A DNA stretch of 64,000 nt, from positions 1-64,000 of the forward strand of contig CANTFG010000049.1 of NCBI GenBank assembly GCA_947652605.1, in the 5' to 3' direction. Within the stretch, counting starts at the first letter, position 1, and the number at the start of each line of letters is the position of its first letter. This document shows, piece by piece, positions 57,901 through 64,000 of the stretch. Under the pieces are notes generated by a model. The model was not told where the DNA came from, made no database searches, and saw nothing but the letters and a program-made list of their open reading frames with translations. The DNA is from Elmis aenea (Eukaryota; Arthropoda; Insecta; Coleoptera; Elmidae). The translations under genes were made by a program, and so were the position numbers.

Positions 57901-60900
57901 AATAAAAACTATTTAATAAAGAAGTGTATACATCGAAATCATTTAAAATTTTTAAATCAGTTTCTTAGATATACTTAAAAGTTCTAAAAAATATCTAAAT
58001 ACTTACAATGCAATACATAAAACAGTAAAAAGTCTACTATTCCCATTATAGTTTCTTTAAAATAGTTCTCTTGGGCATCAACACACTTCTACCAACGGGC
58101 ATAAAGCTGTTGGAAGAATTCCTGAAACACATTCATTAAAAACTCCTCGCGGTTCCTTGTTGCATTCTCAGCTTTCTTGAATCGTCGATTTTAAACAAGG
58201 ATGATTGTATTGTTTAGAAAATTGTCTTCGTTATTGGGTACAGTGATATGGTCTCCTGCACAATAGCAAGTTATTGTTGGCAGAAACTTTACGAGAAGGT
58301 ACTATTGGGTTTGGCGAAGAATTTCGTAACGGGCGACAAATGATGAGTGCGTCCAAAATGTTGTTTAAAGTGAAAAGAAAAACTGTAGAAGAAATAACAT
58401 CAAGAGTTGAAAGTTGAAAGATGTTGTATTCTCTACAATGATCTAAATATGGTTCCAAGAATGATGAATGGTAAGAGAAGAAAACGCTAATGATACTGCC
58501 AGGATAGCTAATCACTACTGACGTAATAACGATTCATCCAGATAACGTCTGAACAGCATGGTCCAACTTCAAAATATTTGGTGAAAAAAGACAATTTAAA
58601 AACACCGCGTACAATAGCGAAAATGCAAATAAAGACACTAAAGGAGGTTTGAAAAAATAAGTTTCTAAAATGCTTCTAATAACTTTACGGCCGATGATAA
58701 AAGTGTGTTAACCTATGGATTAATTTAAAGAAAACCTGTTTCAAATAATAGTTCTGTTACTGATTATTGTATACTGAAAAAATTCCGAGAACATTCCTAA
58801 CCTACCACGTATTCTTCTCAGATACTGGAGATGAGTGTACCAAGGGTGATACTAAGAAAGAAGATTGCAATTCTTGCAGATGTGTGAAACCCGACGAAGG
58901 AAAAGCTGTTTGGGCTTGCACTAAACGAGCTTGTGTTCCCCCAGGCCCTCCCAAGACTAAAAGAGGTAATATTCTATATTTTAAATCATATAATTTTCTA
59001 ACAAATGGAAACAACGAAATTTAAATTATGCAAATTTATTAAAGCTATCAGAAATTTCGCCTTAAATTTTAAGCTTAAAATACAAACCAACTTCTGCTGT
59101 AGATAAAAACATAATGCAGTGATTTTGTAAGCCAACTTCATGCACATTATAAATTCTCTGTTTGTTCCTTTTCGTAAAAGCTTTAAAATTATTAAAGGCA
59201 TTTTTTATGGTGCAGATGCTGGCAGTACCTGTAAGCTTGGCGAACAAAAAACAGTTGAATGTAATACTTGTAAATGTGTTCAACCGGTTGGTGGTAAAAC
59301 AGCATGGCTCTGCACACAGAAATTTTGTGCCACATCAGAACAGACAAGACAAACACGAGGTAAAATTAGACACCATTAATCGAATAACACAATAAAACAT
59401 TTGGCATAAACAGTGTATGAATTAATTATCTGAATTAAAACAGGTAGTTTAGGTACTCTTAATATTTAATAAAAAAGTTAAACCCAAGCTTTACGTTTAA
59501 AATAATTGTTATAACGGATGGGCCAAAGAAAAGTGAACTGTGTTTTGGCTGGGTGGGTTTTTCTCAATCGGCATTTGCCAGTTTATACAGCACAAAGGTT
59601 CTTTAAAAGGGGCCCGGATGCAAAAAAAAATTTGGGCACTAAAAAAAATCTGAAGAGTAATTTCATTTGGCATTCTTTTATTTTAGGCCATAACCTAATC
59701 CTTCTTCGGTTTTGTCCTCATATTGGAGTTGGGTTGTCACTCCATCTTTTTCTGAGGCGTCCTATGCTTCGTCTGCCTTTGAGAGATTTATCTCTGGTAA
59801 TTTTGACCAACCTGTTGTCTGCAATTTGCCTGATATGCTGATTTCATTGTTTCTTGCGTTTCAACACCCATTTGTTTATTTTTTCTAGCTTTCAGGACTG
59901 TCACTTTTTTCTCTATCTAGTAGTGTTTTTCCTACAATGCGCTGTAGTATTTTCATTTCCGTGCTCTCCATAAGTTGTTCAGTTTTAGATGTACTTGGTC
60001 GTGTTTCTGATATGTAGGTCATAATCGGTCTGATTTTTGTTTTGTAGATTCGTGCTTTTGTGTCGCCTCAAATATTTGTTGTGCCAGATTACATCATTGA
60101 GACAGCATGCCACCTTAATTGCTTTCGTTACCTGCTGCTGCACTCCACCCTCTATACTCTATACCAGGGATGGCAAATAGGATTTGATCAGTGTGCCAAA
60201 ATAAAATAAAATTTAATACAAATTTTGCCCCGTGCCAGTACCTAACCTAACCTAACCTTACTTAACCTAACTACCTACTAGAAACAACCGTCAGTTATTT
60301 CGTTCAGTACTGCCAACGTCATGATTTTATGTGTCACTAAATACATATGCAATCAAAAGTTTGGTGCGTCGCTACATTTGGTATATTATATGTTTAGTAA
60401 TGTTCAAAATATTGTATCGATATAAGAAGGTTATTTTCTGGTATTTTTAATTTTTTGATATTTAAATAACATGTAGTTGTAGATAATTAGCATACTAATT
60501 AAAAATAAATAAAACATTTCGAAAAAGTTATAAATTTTAAAAACTAATTTATTCATAGAATTCTTTGGGGTGCCGTAGAAAATATCTCCCGTGCCAAGTT
60601 TGGCACGCGTGCCACCTATTTGCTATCCCTGCTCTATACTATATCCCATAGCTAATGAAGTCTATTCTATGTTATCTAAACTTGAGCTGTTGATGTATTA
60701 TTTTTCCGACCACTTATAGTTTACATCTACCTGGTTCTTTGGATGTGGTCAAACATTTTGTTTTTTTCTGCTGAGATTATCATGTTGTATTGTTTTCCTG
60801 TTATGTTGAAAACGTGCAGTGGTCTTTGGAGGTCATCTTCGTAGTTACTTGGTTCTTGTTTATCGCTTTTTTGGAATATGTTTGTACTAGTTTTCCACCG

Positions 60901-62335
60901 GGTTGGTATTTCTCAGTGTGTCAAAATTTTCTGGATCAAGTTGGTTAGTTCTTGCGTTAGATGTTGGCCGCCGTATTTTAGTAATTAATTTTGTAATCAA
61001 TCATGTCCCGGTGACACTCTGTTCTTTAAGGATGTTAGGGCTTCTTCAACCTCCTCAATGCGCACTTCCTCATTATCTCCTACTTGTGGGGTGTCCATTT
61101 CTTTGTTGTTGCTACTTCATTTAAATGGCTCTTCTAAATAGCCCTGAGAGCACGGGTTGCAAATTTCACAGTTGGCCGACGCGTTTTTATTGTAAAAACA
61201 TTTGATCAAAGCAGTTTTGATTACTATGTTATTACGAAAATTACATTATTATTTTTATGTTATATTATTGTATTATAAAGAGGAAGGTCTCTGTCATCAA
61301 ACCATATAACTTGAGCAGCCAAAGAAGGACATTCGTGACATCGTTGTTTAATTAAAAGTTAAAAGGCGCAAAAAGACGAATCATGGTCGAAAAATTACCT
61401 CATTAAGTCGCAGTTTGAGATGGTCATTTGGTTGATTTTTTGTTCCGTACATAATTACCAAGTCCCAATAAACATTGTACTTACTGTGATAAGAAACCAC
61501 TGTATTTTATACTATTTAAATTTTATTGAAATAAATCATTCATCTTTCTATCGTACCTACACCAATGTTTGAATTCCGAATAAAAGCATTTATAGTGTTT
61601 TGCTGTTATCACTTCTGATCAATATTAACCTTCATTGCGAATTATACTCTTTGAACTAACGGTCAGGTTTTATTTTTCAGATGCTGGGGATGAGTGTACA
61701 AAGGGTGAAACGAAGAAACAAGAGTGTAATTCTTGCAGATGCGTACAACCTAATGGAAAAAAAGCTGTTTGGTCATGTACCAAAAAAAATTGTGATGCAC
61801 CGGGCTCTTCCAGAGTAGCCAGAGGTAATCGTTTATATTTTATTTGATCTTTTTTTTTCAATTCAATAGAAAGAAATTTTTAACGCTTTGTCAAAAGAGT
61901 CTTGGTTAATGCATCTACACTCTATTTGCAACTAACATTAAAATAAATGTATATTTTAGATGCTGCAGATGAGTGTACAAAGGGTGAAACGAAGAAACAG
62001 GAGTGTAATTCTTGCAGATGCGTACAACCCACTGGAGAAAAAGCTGTTTGGTCTTGTACAAAAAAAAATTGTGAAGCTCCAGGCTCTTCCAGGGTGACAA
62101 GAGGTAACATTTTATATTAAGTTTTATCGTTCTTTTAAATTCAGCCGAAAAAATAATTTGAAGTCACCACAAATTTTTATATATTTTACAGACACTGAAG
62201 CCGAATGTCAACCAGGAGAAACGAAGAAAGTTGACTGTAACACGTGCAGTTGCTCGCATAACCCACAAGGAAAATCCGTCTGGCGTTGTACATTAAAAGC
62301 TTGTTTACCTGCAGGAGGTCTCAGAACAACAAAAG
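39926..62335 (+). CDS. multi-domain pacifastin-type serine protease inhibitor precursor (3'-incomplete)
   Basis: Thirteen exons in the window, joined at phase-1 introns, encode a secreted precursor of at least 591 residues: a signal peptide and twelve pacifastin light-chain domains of ~35 residues, each with the pattern C-x9-C-N-x-C-x-C-x8/10-C-T-x3-C. These domains inhibit trypsin- and chymotrypsin-like proteases in haemolymph, where known roles include damping the phenoloxidase cascade. Predicted P1 residues (second after the fifth Cys) are L,K,L,K,L,K,L,K,Q,K,K,L. Every linker but the last ends R-x-x-R (once KTKR), a minimal furin-type site, so release of single domains is likely (inference). 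I start at the first ATG; the ATG at 39941 has a better CAAAATG context and also leaves a full signal peptide. Stop codon and any further exons lie beyond the window. Confidence 0.9.
40329..41065. mobile_element. palindromic composite of two inverted ~185-bp mariner-type MITEs
   Basis: CAGTGTGGCTGG at 40329 runs to AGAACACCCTG at 40512, with TA on both sides; the mirror copy runs 40882-41065. Between them is a ~370-bp palindromic spacer. Each 185-bp arm therefore has two transposon ends of its own. Lies in pacifastin intron 1. Confidence 0.7.
41353..41630 (-). pseudogene. hAT-like (ZMYM-associated type) transposase C-terminal relic
   Basis: Minus frame LASSFSNTNIALRIYMTILG, NSEGERSFFNMKYD, a stop, then LLKQYQNGCQLRELLKILHS. 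It parallels the IALRIxLTxxVTxASxERSFSKLK pattern of one hAT group. GGGCCC-rich sequence follows at 41310-41290. Intronic. Confidence 0.5.
41640..42155. other. intron 1, no feature seen
   Basis: AT-rich DNA between the hAT relic and the next foldback. Confidence 0.4.
42478..43963. mobile_element. long-palindrome element with 9-bp target duplication (MULE-like)
   Basis: AGGTCCGTCAAGTTGGAGCT and its mirror are flanked by ATGCTTAAT (42469-42477; 43964-43972). Arms of ~430 bp contain repeated (T)AGCAAAAAATTTAAAAAGTA-type units. Long inverted repeats with 9-bp duplications point to Mutator-like elements; no transposase is present. The right arm has an extra repeat unit (43700-43850). Confidence 0.72.
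44077..44611 (-). mobile_element. TA-flanked foldback with transposase N-terminal stub
   Basis: CAGGGTGTCCAAAATTTAAT / ATTAAATTCTGGACACCCTG with TA on both sides; arms ~75 bp. Coding stub on the minus strand at 44138-44323. Confidence 0.82.
44138..44323 (-). pseudogene. mariner-like transposase N-terminal domain stub
   Basis: Open frame of 62 codons from MENQEYSN: NILNLFYIHEEYHKIIERTC, then REFSERCPYLTAMTRRKFNF and LENLKKSGH. This fits the N-terminal DNA-binding domain seen in the 1114-2172 transposase (ARKNTKVAADAYLERYPERQ ... IFRRLEYNLKTFG). The frame runs off into the arm; no catalytic part. Confidence 0.6.
44820..45760. other. intron 1, no feature seen
   Basis: AT-rich DNA, no recognised coding or repeat. 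Confidence 0.4.
45767..47269 (+). mobile_element. foldback mariner-like element, family F
   Basis: CAGGGTGTCCAGTTTAAAAT and mirror, TA on both sides. Arms ~610 bp: outer block TGGGTATCTCGGAAACCG, inner GGTCATAGCCAACTTTTG. The arms reach into coding sequence, so the transposase start exists twice in opposite orientation. Confidence 0.92.
46329..46595 (+). pseudogene. transposase N-terminal and HTH relic in family F
   Basis: Degraded start then NEMLECFIFCMRNDIMAVEM, followed by REIGKTIGVARLTAGTILRR and YHPYRERPFQGL then MRRMEFCRWFIRKHN, parallel to the second helix-turn-helix and following region of the intact transposase (SVREIETTSEIPKTSAHRIL, HPYKYH, RRLNFCNWYIRQ). A mirrored copy of the first ~45 codons lies on the minus strand at 46610-46727. 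Confidence 0.6.
47272..47555. other. intron 1, no feature seen
   Basis: Unassigned AT-rich DNA. Confidence 0.35.
47560..47878 (-). mobile_element. right arm of a mariner-like foldback (left arm missing)
   Basis: Ends GAGTGGTGCCCTG followed by TATA, with AGATAGAGATTCGCTTCAAT as its outer block in reverse. Left partner absent; another element starts directly after. Confidence 0.55.
48621..48776 (+). pseudogene. DD41D transposase C-terminal relic
   Basis: DELRLAILKTVHQIKIYVPR then KTLLSTKSRLQICSIV align with DELRLAVLRTFNQIDRNMLR / KTILSIKRRAQICIAH at the C-terminus of the intact enzyme. Stops follow. Everything upstream is missing. Confidence 0.7.
48857..49335. repeat. minisatellite of AAATTACACAGGGA-like units
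   Basis: Over 30 imperfect units of 13-16 bp built on AATTACACARGGAA, with higher-order repeats of ~100 bp (…GGTACAAAATACGC…). A short inverted counterpart, TTCCTTGTGTAATTTCTTC, lies at 49680-49750, so the array may be one arm of a foldback. The 104-codon frame across it is a by-product of the repeat. Confidence 0.8.
49920..51180. other. intron 1, no feature seen
   Basis: No recognised coding or transposon ends. Confidence 0.4.
51197..52000 (+). repeat. ~435-bp direct tandem duplication
   Basis: 51197-51632 is repeated as ~51633-52000, sharing ATCTTCCGCTTTCGTC, the TTTTTATCGTGTCCGGAGC stretch and the CACAATTCTTCGCC array. The copies differ mainly in array length. Confidence 0.75.
51356..52224. 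mobile_element. FB-like element with CACAATTCTTCGCC repeat arms
   Basis: Left arm(s): about ten 14-16-bp units CACAATTCTTCGCC at 51357-51504 and five at 51793-51863. Right arm: about nine inverted units GGCGAAGAATTGTG at 52093-52221. The arms continue inward as an ordinary palindrome (CGCCGCATACAAGCATATCA / mirror). Inverted arms made of short tandem repeats are the hallmark of fold-back (FB) elements. Open frames here (FFAHNSSPTILRPQ) are repeat translations. No target duplication found. Confidence 0.6.
52249..52410 (+). mobile_element. left-end fragment of family C
   Basis: TACAGTATAGTCCAAATTTG then ATGGGTATCTCGAATAATAT follows the left arm of 26659-27880 for ~150 bp. Confidence 0.7.
52411..52819. 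other. 3' part of pacifastin intron 1
   Basis: No transposon recognised; ends in the polypyrimidine tract and acceptor at 52819. Confidence 0.5.
52820..52939 (+). CDS. pacifastin exon 2: domain 1 (P1 Leu)
   Basis: Acceptor TTTTTTCAG, donor GTAATT. 120 nt, shorter than the rest. Reactive loop CTLRAC; linker TRPVRSP contains R-P-V-R. This domain is the most diverged from the repeated ones. Confidence 0.88.
53132..54058 (+). mobile_element. hAT element 3, TTACCGGTAA family
   Basis: Termini TAGGGATTGTAA / TTACAATCCCTA with a perfect 8-bp duplication GAGGTATT (53124-53131, 54059-54066). Arrays of ACCGGTAA palindromes at both ends. A transposase C-terminal fragment remains (53345-53494). Confidence 0.93.
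53345..53494 (+). pseudogene. hAT transposase C-terminal fragment
   Basis: RIVESERAFSAAGLFSTKIR then LGHDSLDKLCFLRTYF and a stop: the hAT C-terminal dimerisation motif, clearly related to the fragment at 29665-29829 (FSAAAYLGNKIRSRL) but from a different family. Confidence 0.75.
54321..54569. mobile_element. hAT MITE (CAGTGGTTCTTAACG termini)
   Basis: CAGTGGTTCTTAACG / GGTTAAGAATCGCTG ends, flanked by GTCTACAC / CTCTACAC (7 of 8). Ends of this CAGTGGTTCT type are widespread in hAT MITEs. Only ~50 bp upstream of exon 3. Confidence 0.85.
54617..54760 (+). CDS. pacifastin exon 3: domain 2, type a (P1 Lys)
   Basis: 144 nt. Loop CTKKNC; linker SSRVTR. Differs from its sisters by CIC in place of CRC at the third and fourth Cys. 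Confidence 0.9.
54849..54992 (+). CDS. pacifastin exon 4: domain 3, type b (P1 Leu)
   Basis: 144 nt. Loop CTLKAC, the same as in locust chymotrypsin-type pacifastin peptides; linker GPRTTR. Only 88 bp of intron separates it from exon 3. Confidence 0.9.
55443..55850 (+). mobile_element. family C fragments with a smaller insertion, in the intron after exon 4
   Basis: CAGGGTGGTCCAAATTGATG...GGGTATCTCGGTTAATATTT is the family C left arm to about 55660. ACCCTGTA at about 55795 closes a foreign stretch. Family C then resumes with TTTGGAATGAGAAAAAAATA and GGGAATTTAAATAGG. Confidence 0.65.
56003..56146 (+). CDS. pacifastin exon 5: domain 4, type a (P1 Lys)
   Basis: 144 nt; near copy of exon 3 (CRC present, TGKEAVW instead of TGGKAVW). 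Linker SSRVTR. Confidence 0.9.
56235..56378 (+). CDS. pacifastin exon 6: domain 5, type b (P1 Leu)
   Basis: 144 nt; I see no difference from exon 4, and the 65 bp of intron just upstream also match, which indicates a very recent duplication or gene conversion. Confidence 0.9.
56843..57467. mobile_element. TA-flanked MITE in the intron before exon 7
   Basis: CAGGGTCTGTATAAATTGGC with GGAAGCGCTACACGTAGCG, mirrored at 57467, TA on both sides. Arms ~110 bp (also AAAATTCTTAGTCGAAAATC and TGTTGTACCATGCT). 625 bp, noncoding. The right end lies ~30 bp from exon 7. Confidence 0.85.
57499..57639 (+). CDS. pacifastin exon 7: domain 6, type a (P1 Lys)
   Basis: 141 nt: one codon shorter than other type-a exons (DTDEC instead of DAADEC) because the acceptor GTTGCAG falls in what is coding sequence in its sisters. 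Loop CTKKNC; linker SSRVTR. Confidence 0.88.
57728..57871 (+). CDS. pacifastin exon 8: domain 7, type b (P1 Leu)
   Basis: 144 nt; loop CTLKAC followed by FAPAGPRTTR. More diverged than exons 4, 6 and 13 (KVECNTCSCAHNPQGQ). Confidence 0.88.
57872..58821. other. intron between exons 8 and 9
   Basis: Holds a mariner C-terminal relic (58025-58140, minus). The remaining ~650 bp contain a 94-codon minus frame I do not recognise. Confidence 0.45.
58025..58140 (-). pseudogene. mariner transposase C-terminal relic
   Basis: Minus frame EFFQQLYARW, a stop, then KCVDAQENYFKETI: the C-terminal W-x-K-C-V...NYF motif of mariner transposases. Too short to classify. Confidence 0.5.
58822..58965 (+). CDS. 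pacifastin exon 9: domain 8 (P1 Lys, P1' Arg)
   Basis: 144 nt; loop CTKRAC; linker PPKTKR has a true dibasic KR ending, the strongest convertase site in the gene. Confidence 0.88.
59216..59359 (+). CDS. pacifastin exon 10: domain 9 (P1 Gln)
   Basis: 144 nt; all six Cys present, loop CTQKFC. Gln at P1 is unusual for this family. Linker QTRQTR. Confidence 0.85.
60165..60631. mobile_element. hAT MITE (CAGGGATGGCAAATAG termini)
   Basis: CAGGGATGGCAAATAG / CTATTTGCTATCCCTG with a perfect 8-bp duplication CTCTATAC (60157-60164, 60632-60639). Contains an interstitial CCTAA repeat at 60241-60272. Confidence 0.9.
60241..60272. repeat. short interstitial CCTAA repeat
   Basis: Six units of CCTAA, two imperfect: the insect telomere motif (TTAGG on the other strand), here inside a MITE. 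Confidence 0.6.
61137..61680. other. intron between exons 10 and 11, right part
   Basis: No feature recognised before the acceptor at 61679-61680. Confidence 0.4.
61681..61824 (+). CDS. pacifastin exon 11: domain 10, type a (P1 Lys)
   Basis: 144 nt; loop CTKKNC, linker SSRVAR. Acceptor TATTTTTCAG. Confidence 0.9.
61960..62103 (+). CDS. pacifastin exon 12: domain 11, type a (P1 Lys)
   Basis: 144 nt; two type-a domains in a row (10 and 11) break the strict a-b order. Linker SSRVTR. Confidence 0.9.
62192..62335 (+). CDS. pacifastin exon 13: domain 12, type b (P1 Leu)
   Basis: 144 nt; loop CTLKAC. The linker reads LRTTK: the last Arg of the R-x-x-R site has changed to Lys. The donor GTATGT shows the transcript continues; no further domain exon is seen to 64000. 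Confidence 0.88.
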
Positions 62336-62859
62336 GTATGTAGGTACATGTTTGAAATTTGCAAAAAAATATTGAAAAAGACGATAGATTTACTTGGATT
62401 CCACTTTCGACAGTCGTTTTTTGTCAACAACAAGCATTTGTTAATTTCTTAACGCACTATTGCTTTCACATTTTTATGAAAATATCGATTTCTTTGTTAC
62501 TTTAATGACTTGTAAATAACTGCATATTTCCTGAAACCCAAAATAATTTCAATATAGTCACAGCCTACTATTAGTTTCTGACCAATAATTTGTGAGTTTG
62601 GTTCATATCTCAGAAATTCGCGAAGAAAAAAATCCGTAGCCCTCATCAAGTTAAACATTTAGTAACTAATAAACTCTTTTAAATTGTTGCAATTAATAAA
62701 AATATAGTACTTGCGATACATTTTCAAAATCTTAAAAATTCAAATGTTTACCTTAGGCGAAAAACAAAAAACTAAGACAACAAATCTGATAGTAGAGATG
62801 TGTTTATTGTATTATTTGTCAAAAAATGCCAAAACAGAGTTCTTTACTTGATCATCGTC
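62336..62859. other. start of the intron after exon 13
   Basis: To about 62690 this follows the introns after exons 4 and 6 (TTTCGACAGTCGTTTTTTGT, CAACAAGCATTTGTTAATTT, ATAGTCACAGCCTACTA), so it is part of the duplicated module. Confidence 0.6.
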
Positions 62860-62861
62860 CT

Positions 62862-63965
62862 CAAATTACTTCCTCGTAGTTCCTTTTTTAATTTTGTATT
62901 AAATTAAAATCGGACGTAGCTAAATCTGGACCTTGTTCTTGTGAACGGGCGCATTGTCGTCCAAAAACAACACACCTTTGATCCTTTTTCCACTTCTTTT
63001 CTTCTTGATTGCTTCTTTTAATTGTTCCAAAAGACCTGCATAGTATTATCCTATTATAGTGAGACCGTTATTCTTTTAGTCTATAAGCAGGGTATCTTCA
63101 ATGTAGTTGCCATGATCTTTCCGGCGGACATATTGAATTTCTTAGGAAGTGGTGGGCCTTTATAATCATGTATGGACTTTAGTTTTGACTCTGGCTTATC
63201 TTGATGAACCCCTGTTTCATCTCCCGTTACAATCCCATCTCTATTGTTTCCAGAAGTCTACGCCGATAGGGTGTGAATCCTTCATACTGGCATAGTACGT
63301 GAAGAGTTCTTTATTTTACCACATCCTCTGTATATATTGGTCTCTGAAAGTGTTTGTTTAGCCCACAGTGTCCTGTGATGAGTCCTGTGGCTGCAAAGAT
63401 GTCCTCTGATCATCCTGAGCATTTTTTCAGTATTTTTTTAGAGACCTTTGACAGGATAGCCTTAGAATTCTACTTTTTTTAAAGAGCAATATGTCCCTGT
63501 ATAACCAATGTCATTAAGACACCGCTTGGTTGTTCCATAGGATGTACCAACTGCAGGTTCTGGTCCGAAGAAAGGTGTCTCGTTACCAGTTCGATCTGCC
63601 TTCTCATTCCCTGGTAATGATACTCCAACCATTTCTGCAAGCTGCTACTTCTTTAAACGGGCATCTTCCAATACGCGTTTCTCGACTTTTTTGACGTTTT
63701 CCGAAGAAGTTGCTTCAGCAGGCCATCCTGAACGGGGACAATCTGCAAACGACTGCCTTCCTTATATAAAAAGTCCATGCCACTTGTAACTCATGGTTTT
63801 TCCTGAGCAAGAGTCCCATACACCACTCACATTTCGTTCATAAATATTTGAGGTGATTTTCCTTGTTTGGTGAAGAACTTAATAACAGCGCGATACTCGA
63901 TTTTCTTTCCGTTTTACATGTTTACTTGGCGAAATCTCGTAGATTAGTAACCCAATTGGGTTGAA
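62862..63965 (-). pseudogene. mariner transposase, decayed, interrupted by a LINE fragment
   Basis: Minus strand, in order: KKIEYRAVIKFFTKQGKSPQ, VVYGTLAQE, VKKVEKRVLEDARLKK with LAEMVGVS, then a ~370-bp LINE insert, then IVTGDETGVHQDKPESKLKS, PPLPKKFNMSAGKIMATT, DNAPVHKNKV (frame-shifted) and KLKKELRG. GDET and DNAPVH carry the first two catalytic Asp positions of mariner. Stops and frame-shifts throughout. Confidence 0.75.
63255..63625 (-). pseudogene. LINE RNase H domain fragment inside the mariner
   Basis: LPGNEKADRTGNETPFFGPE with PAVGTSYG, then ATGLITGHCGLNKHFQRP and TLHVLCQYEGF: the end of an RNase H domain (GNExAD carries its last catalytic Asp) and the following zinc-finger-like region of I/Jockey-type LINEs. 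Confidence 0.65.
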
Positions 63966-64000
63966 ATGACACTCTAATAATGAGTTGTATAAAAGAACTA

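Larger units (their letters stand above)
59680..61136 (-). mobile_element. LINE reverse-transcriptase relic split by an hAT MITE
   Basis: The minus strand reads, right to left: LQEVEEALKSL, VSPGHD, YGGQHLTQELTNLIQKILTH, IPTRWKTSTNIFQKSDKQEP, SNYEDDLQRPLHVFNITGKQ. After the MITE it continues with AIKVACCLNDVIWHNKY (in frame-shifted form) and EHGNENTT...GKTLLDREKSD. Much of the palm is deleted. It lies in the long intron between exons 10 and 11. Confidence 0.6.

Noticed and set aside
60241..60272. Chromosome end or telomere
   Set aside because: Only six degenerate units inside a MITE with both ends intact.
54543..62110. Many minus-strand open frames (e.g. 54543-54767, 55953-56153, 57416-57646, 61922-62110)
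   Set aside because: They are the antisense of the pacifastin exons; they repeat only because the exons repeat, and show no domain of their own.

Overview
The window is AT-rich eukaryotic DNA with spliced genes and a dense, nested population of transposable elements. The one clear host gene is a multi-domain pacifastin-type serine-protease inhibitor precursor, a family known from arthropods. The non-LTR retrotransposon, hAT, piggyBac, Helitron and mariner-like pieces also fit an insect. A beetle is plausible, but that is inference only.

Layout. 0.5-3.1 kb: an apparently intact mariner-like element (DD41D spacing, ~0.5-kb inverted repeats, 352-residue transposase) next to a LINE 3' end. 4.3-9.4 kb: nested DNA transposons, including a THAP-encoding element with 16-bp termini and a 1.1-kb piggyBac deletion derivative with exact TTAA duplications. 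9.4-16.9 kb: mostly featureless, with LINE relics and one foldback element. 17-28.9 kb: several 1.2-1.5-kb near-perfect foldback elements flanked by TA, one carrying an hAT insertion, plus a small Helitron. 29.2-32.2 kb: a three-level nest (LINE split by hAT split by mariner foldback). 35.4-39.3 kb: a piggyBac element with a truncated transposase and two LINE pieces, all antisense.

39.87-62.34 kb (+, running off the right edge): the pacifastin gene. It has a TATA box, an initiator, a signal-peptide exon, a 12.8-kb first intron full of foldback elements, and then twelve phase-1 exons that each encode one six-cysteine inhibitor domain. Domains with Lys at the predicted P1 site (trypsin type) largely alternate with domains that have Leu (chymotrypsin type); one has Gln. 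Every linker but the last carries R/K-x-(K)-R just before the exon junction, so the precursor may be cut into single-domain inhibitors. Paired exons plus their introns were duplicated in tandem. Later transposon insertions can be recognised because sister introns preserve the empty site. 62.3-64 kb holds a mariner pseudogene interrupted by a LINE RNase H fragment.

Mobile DNA. At least eight diverged TA-flanked families share two short conserved blocks inside long inverted repeats, and several keep scraps of the same type of transposase as the intact copy at 1114-2172. Three hAT families share TAGGGATT termini but each has its own array of short palindromes. Two elements have arms built from ~14-bp tandem repeats, like fold-back (FB) elements. 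All family calls come from reading the sequence; no database search was run.
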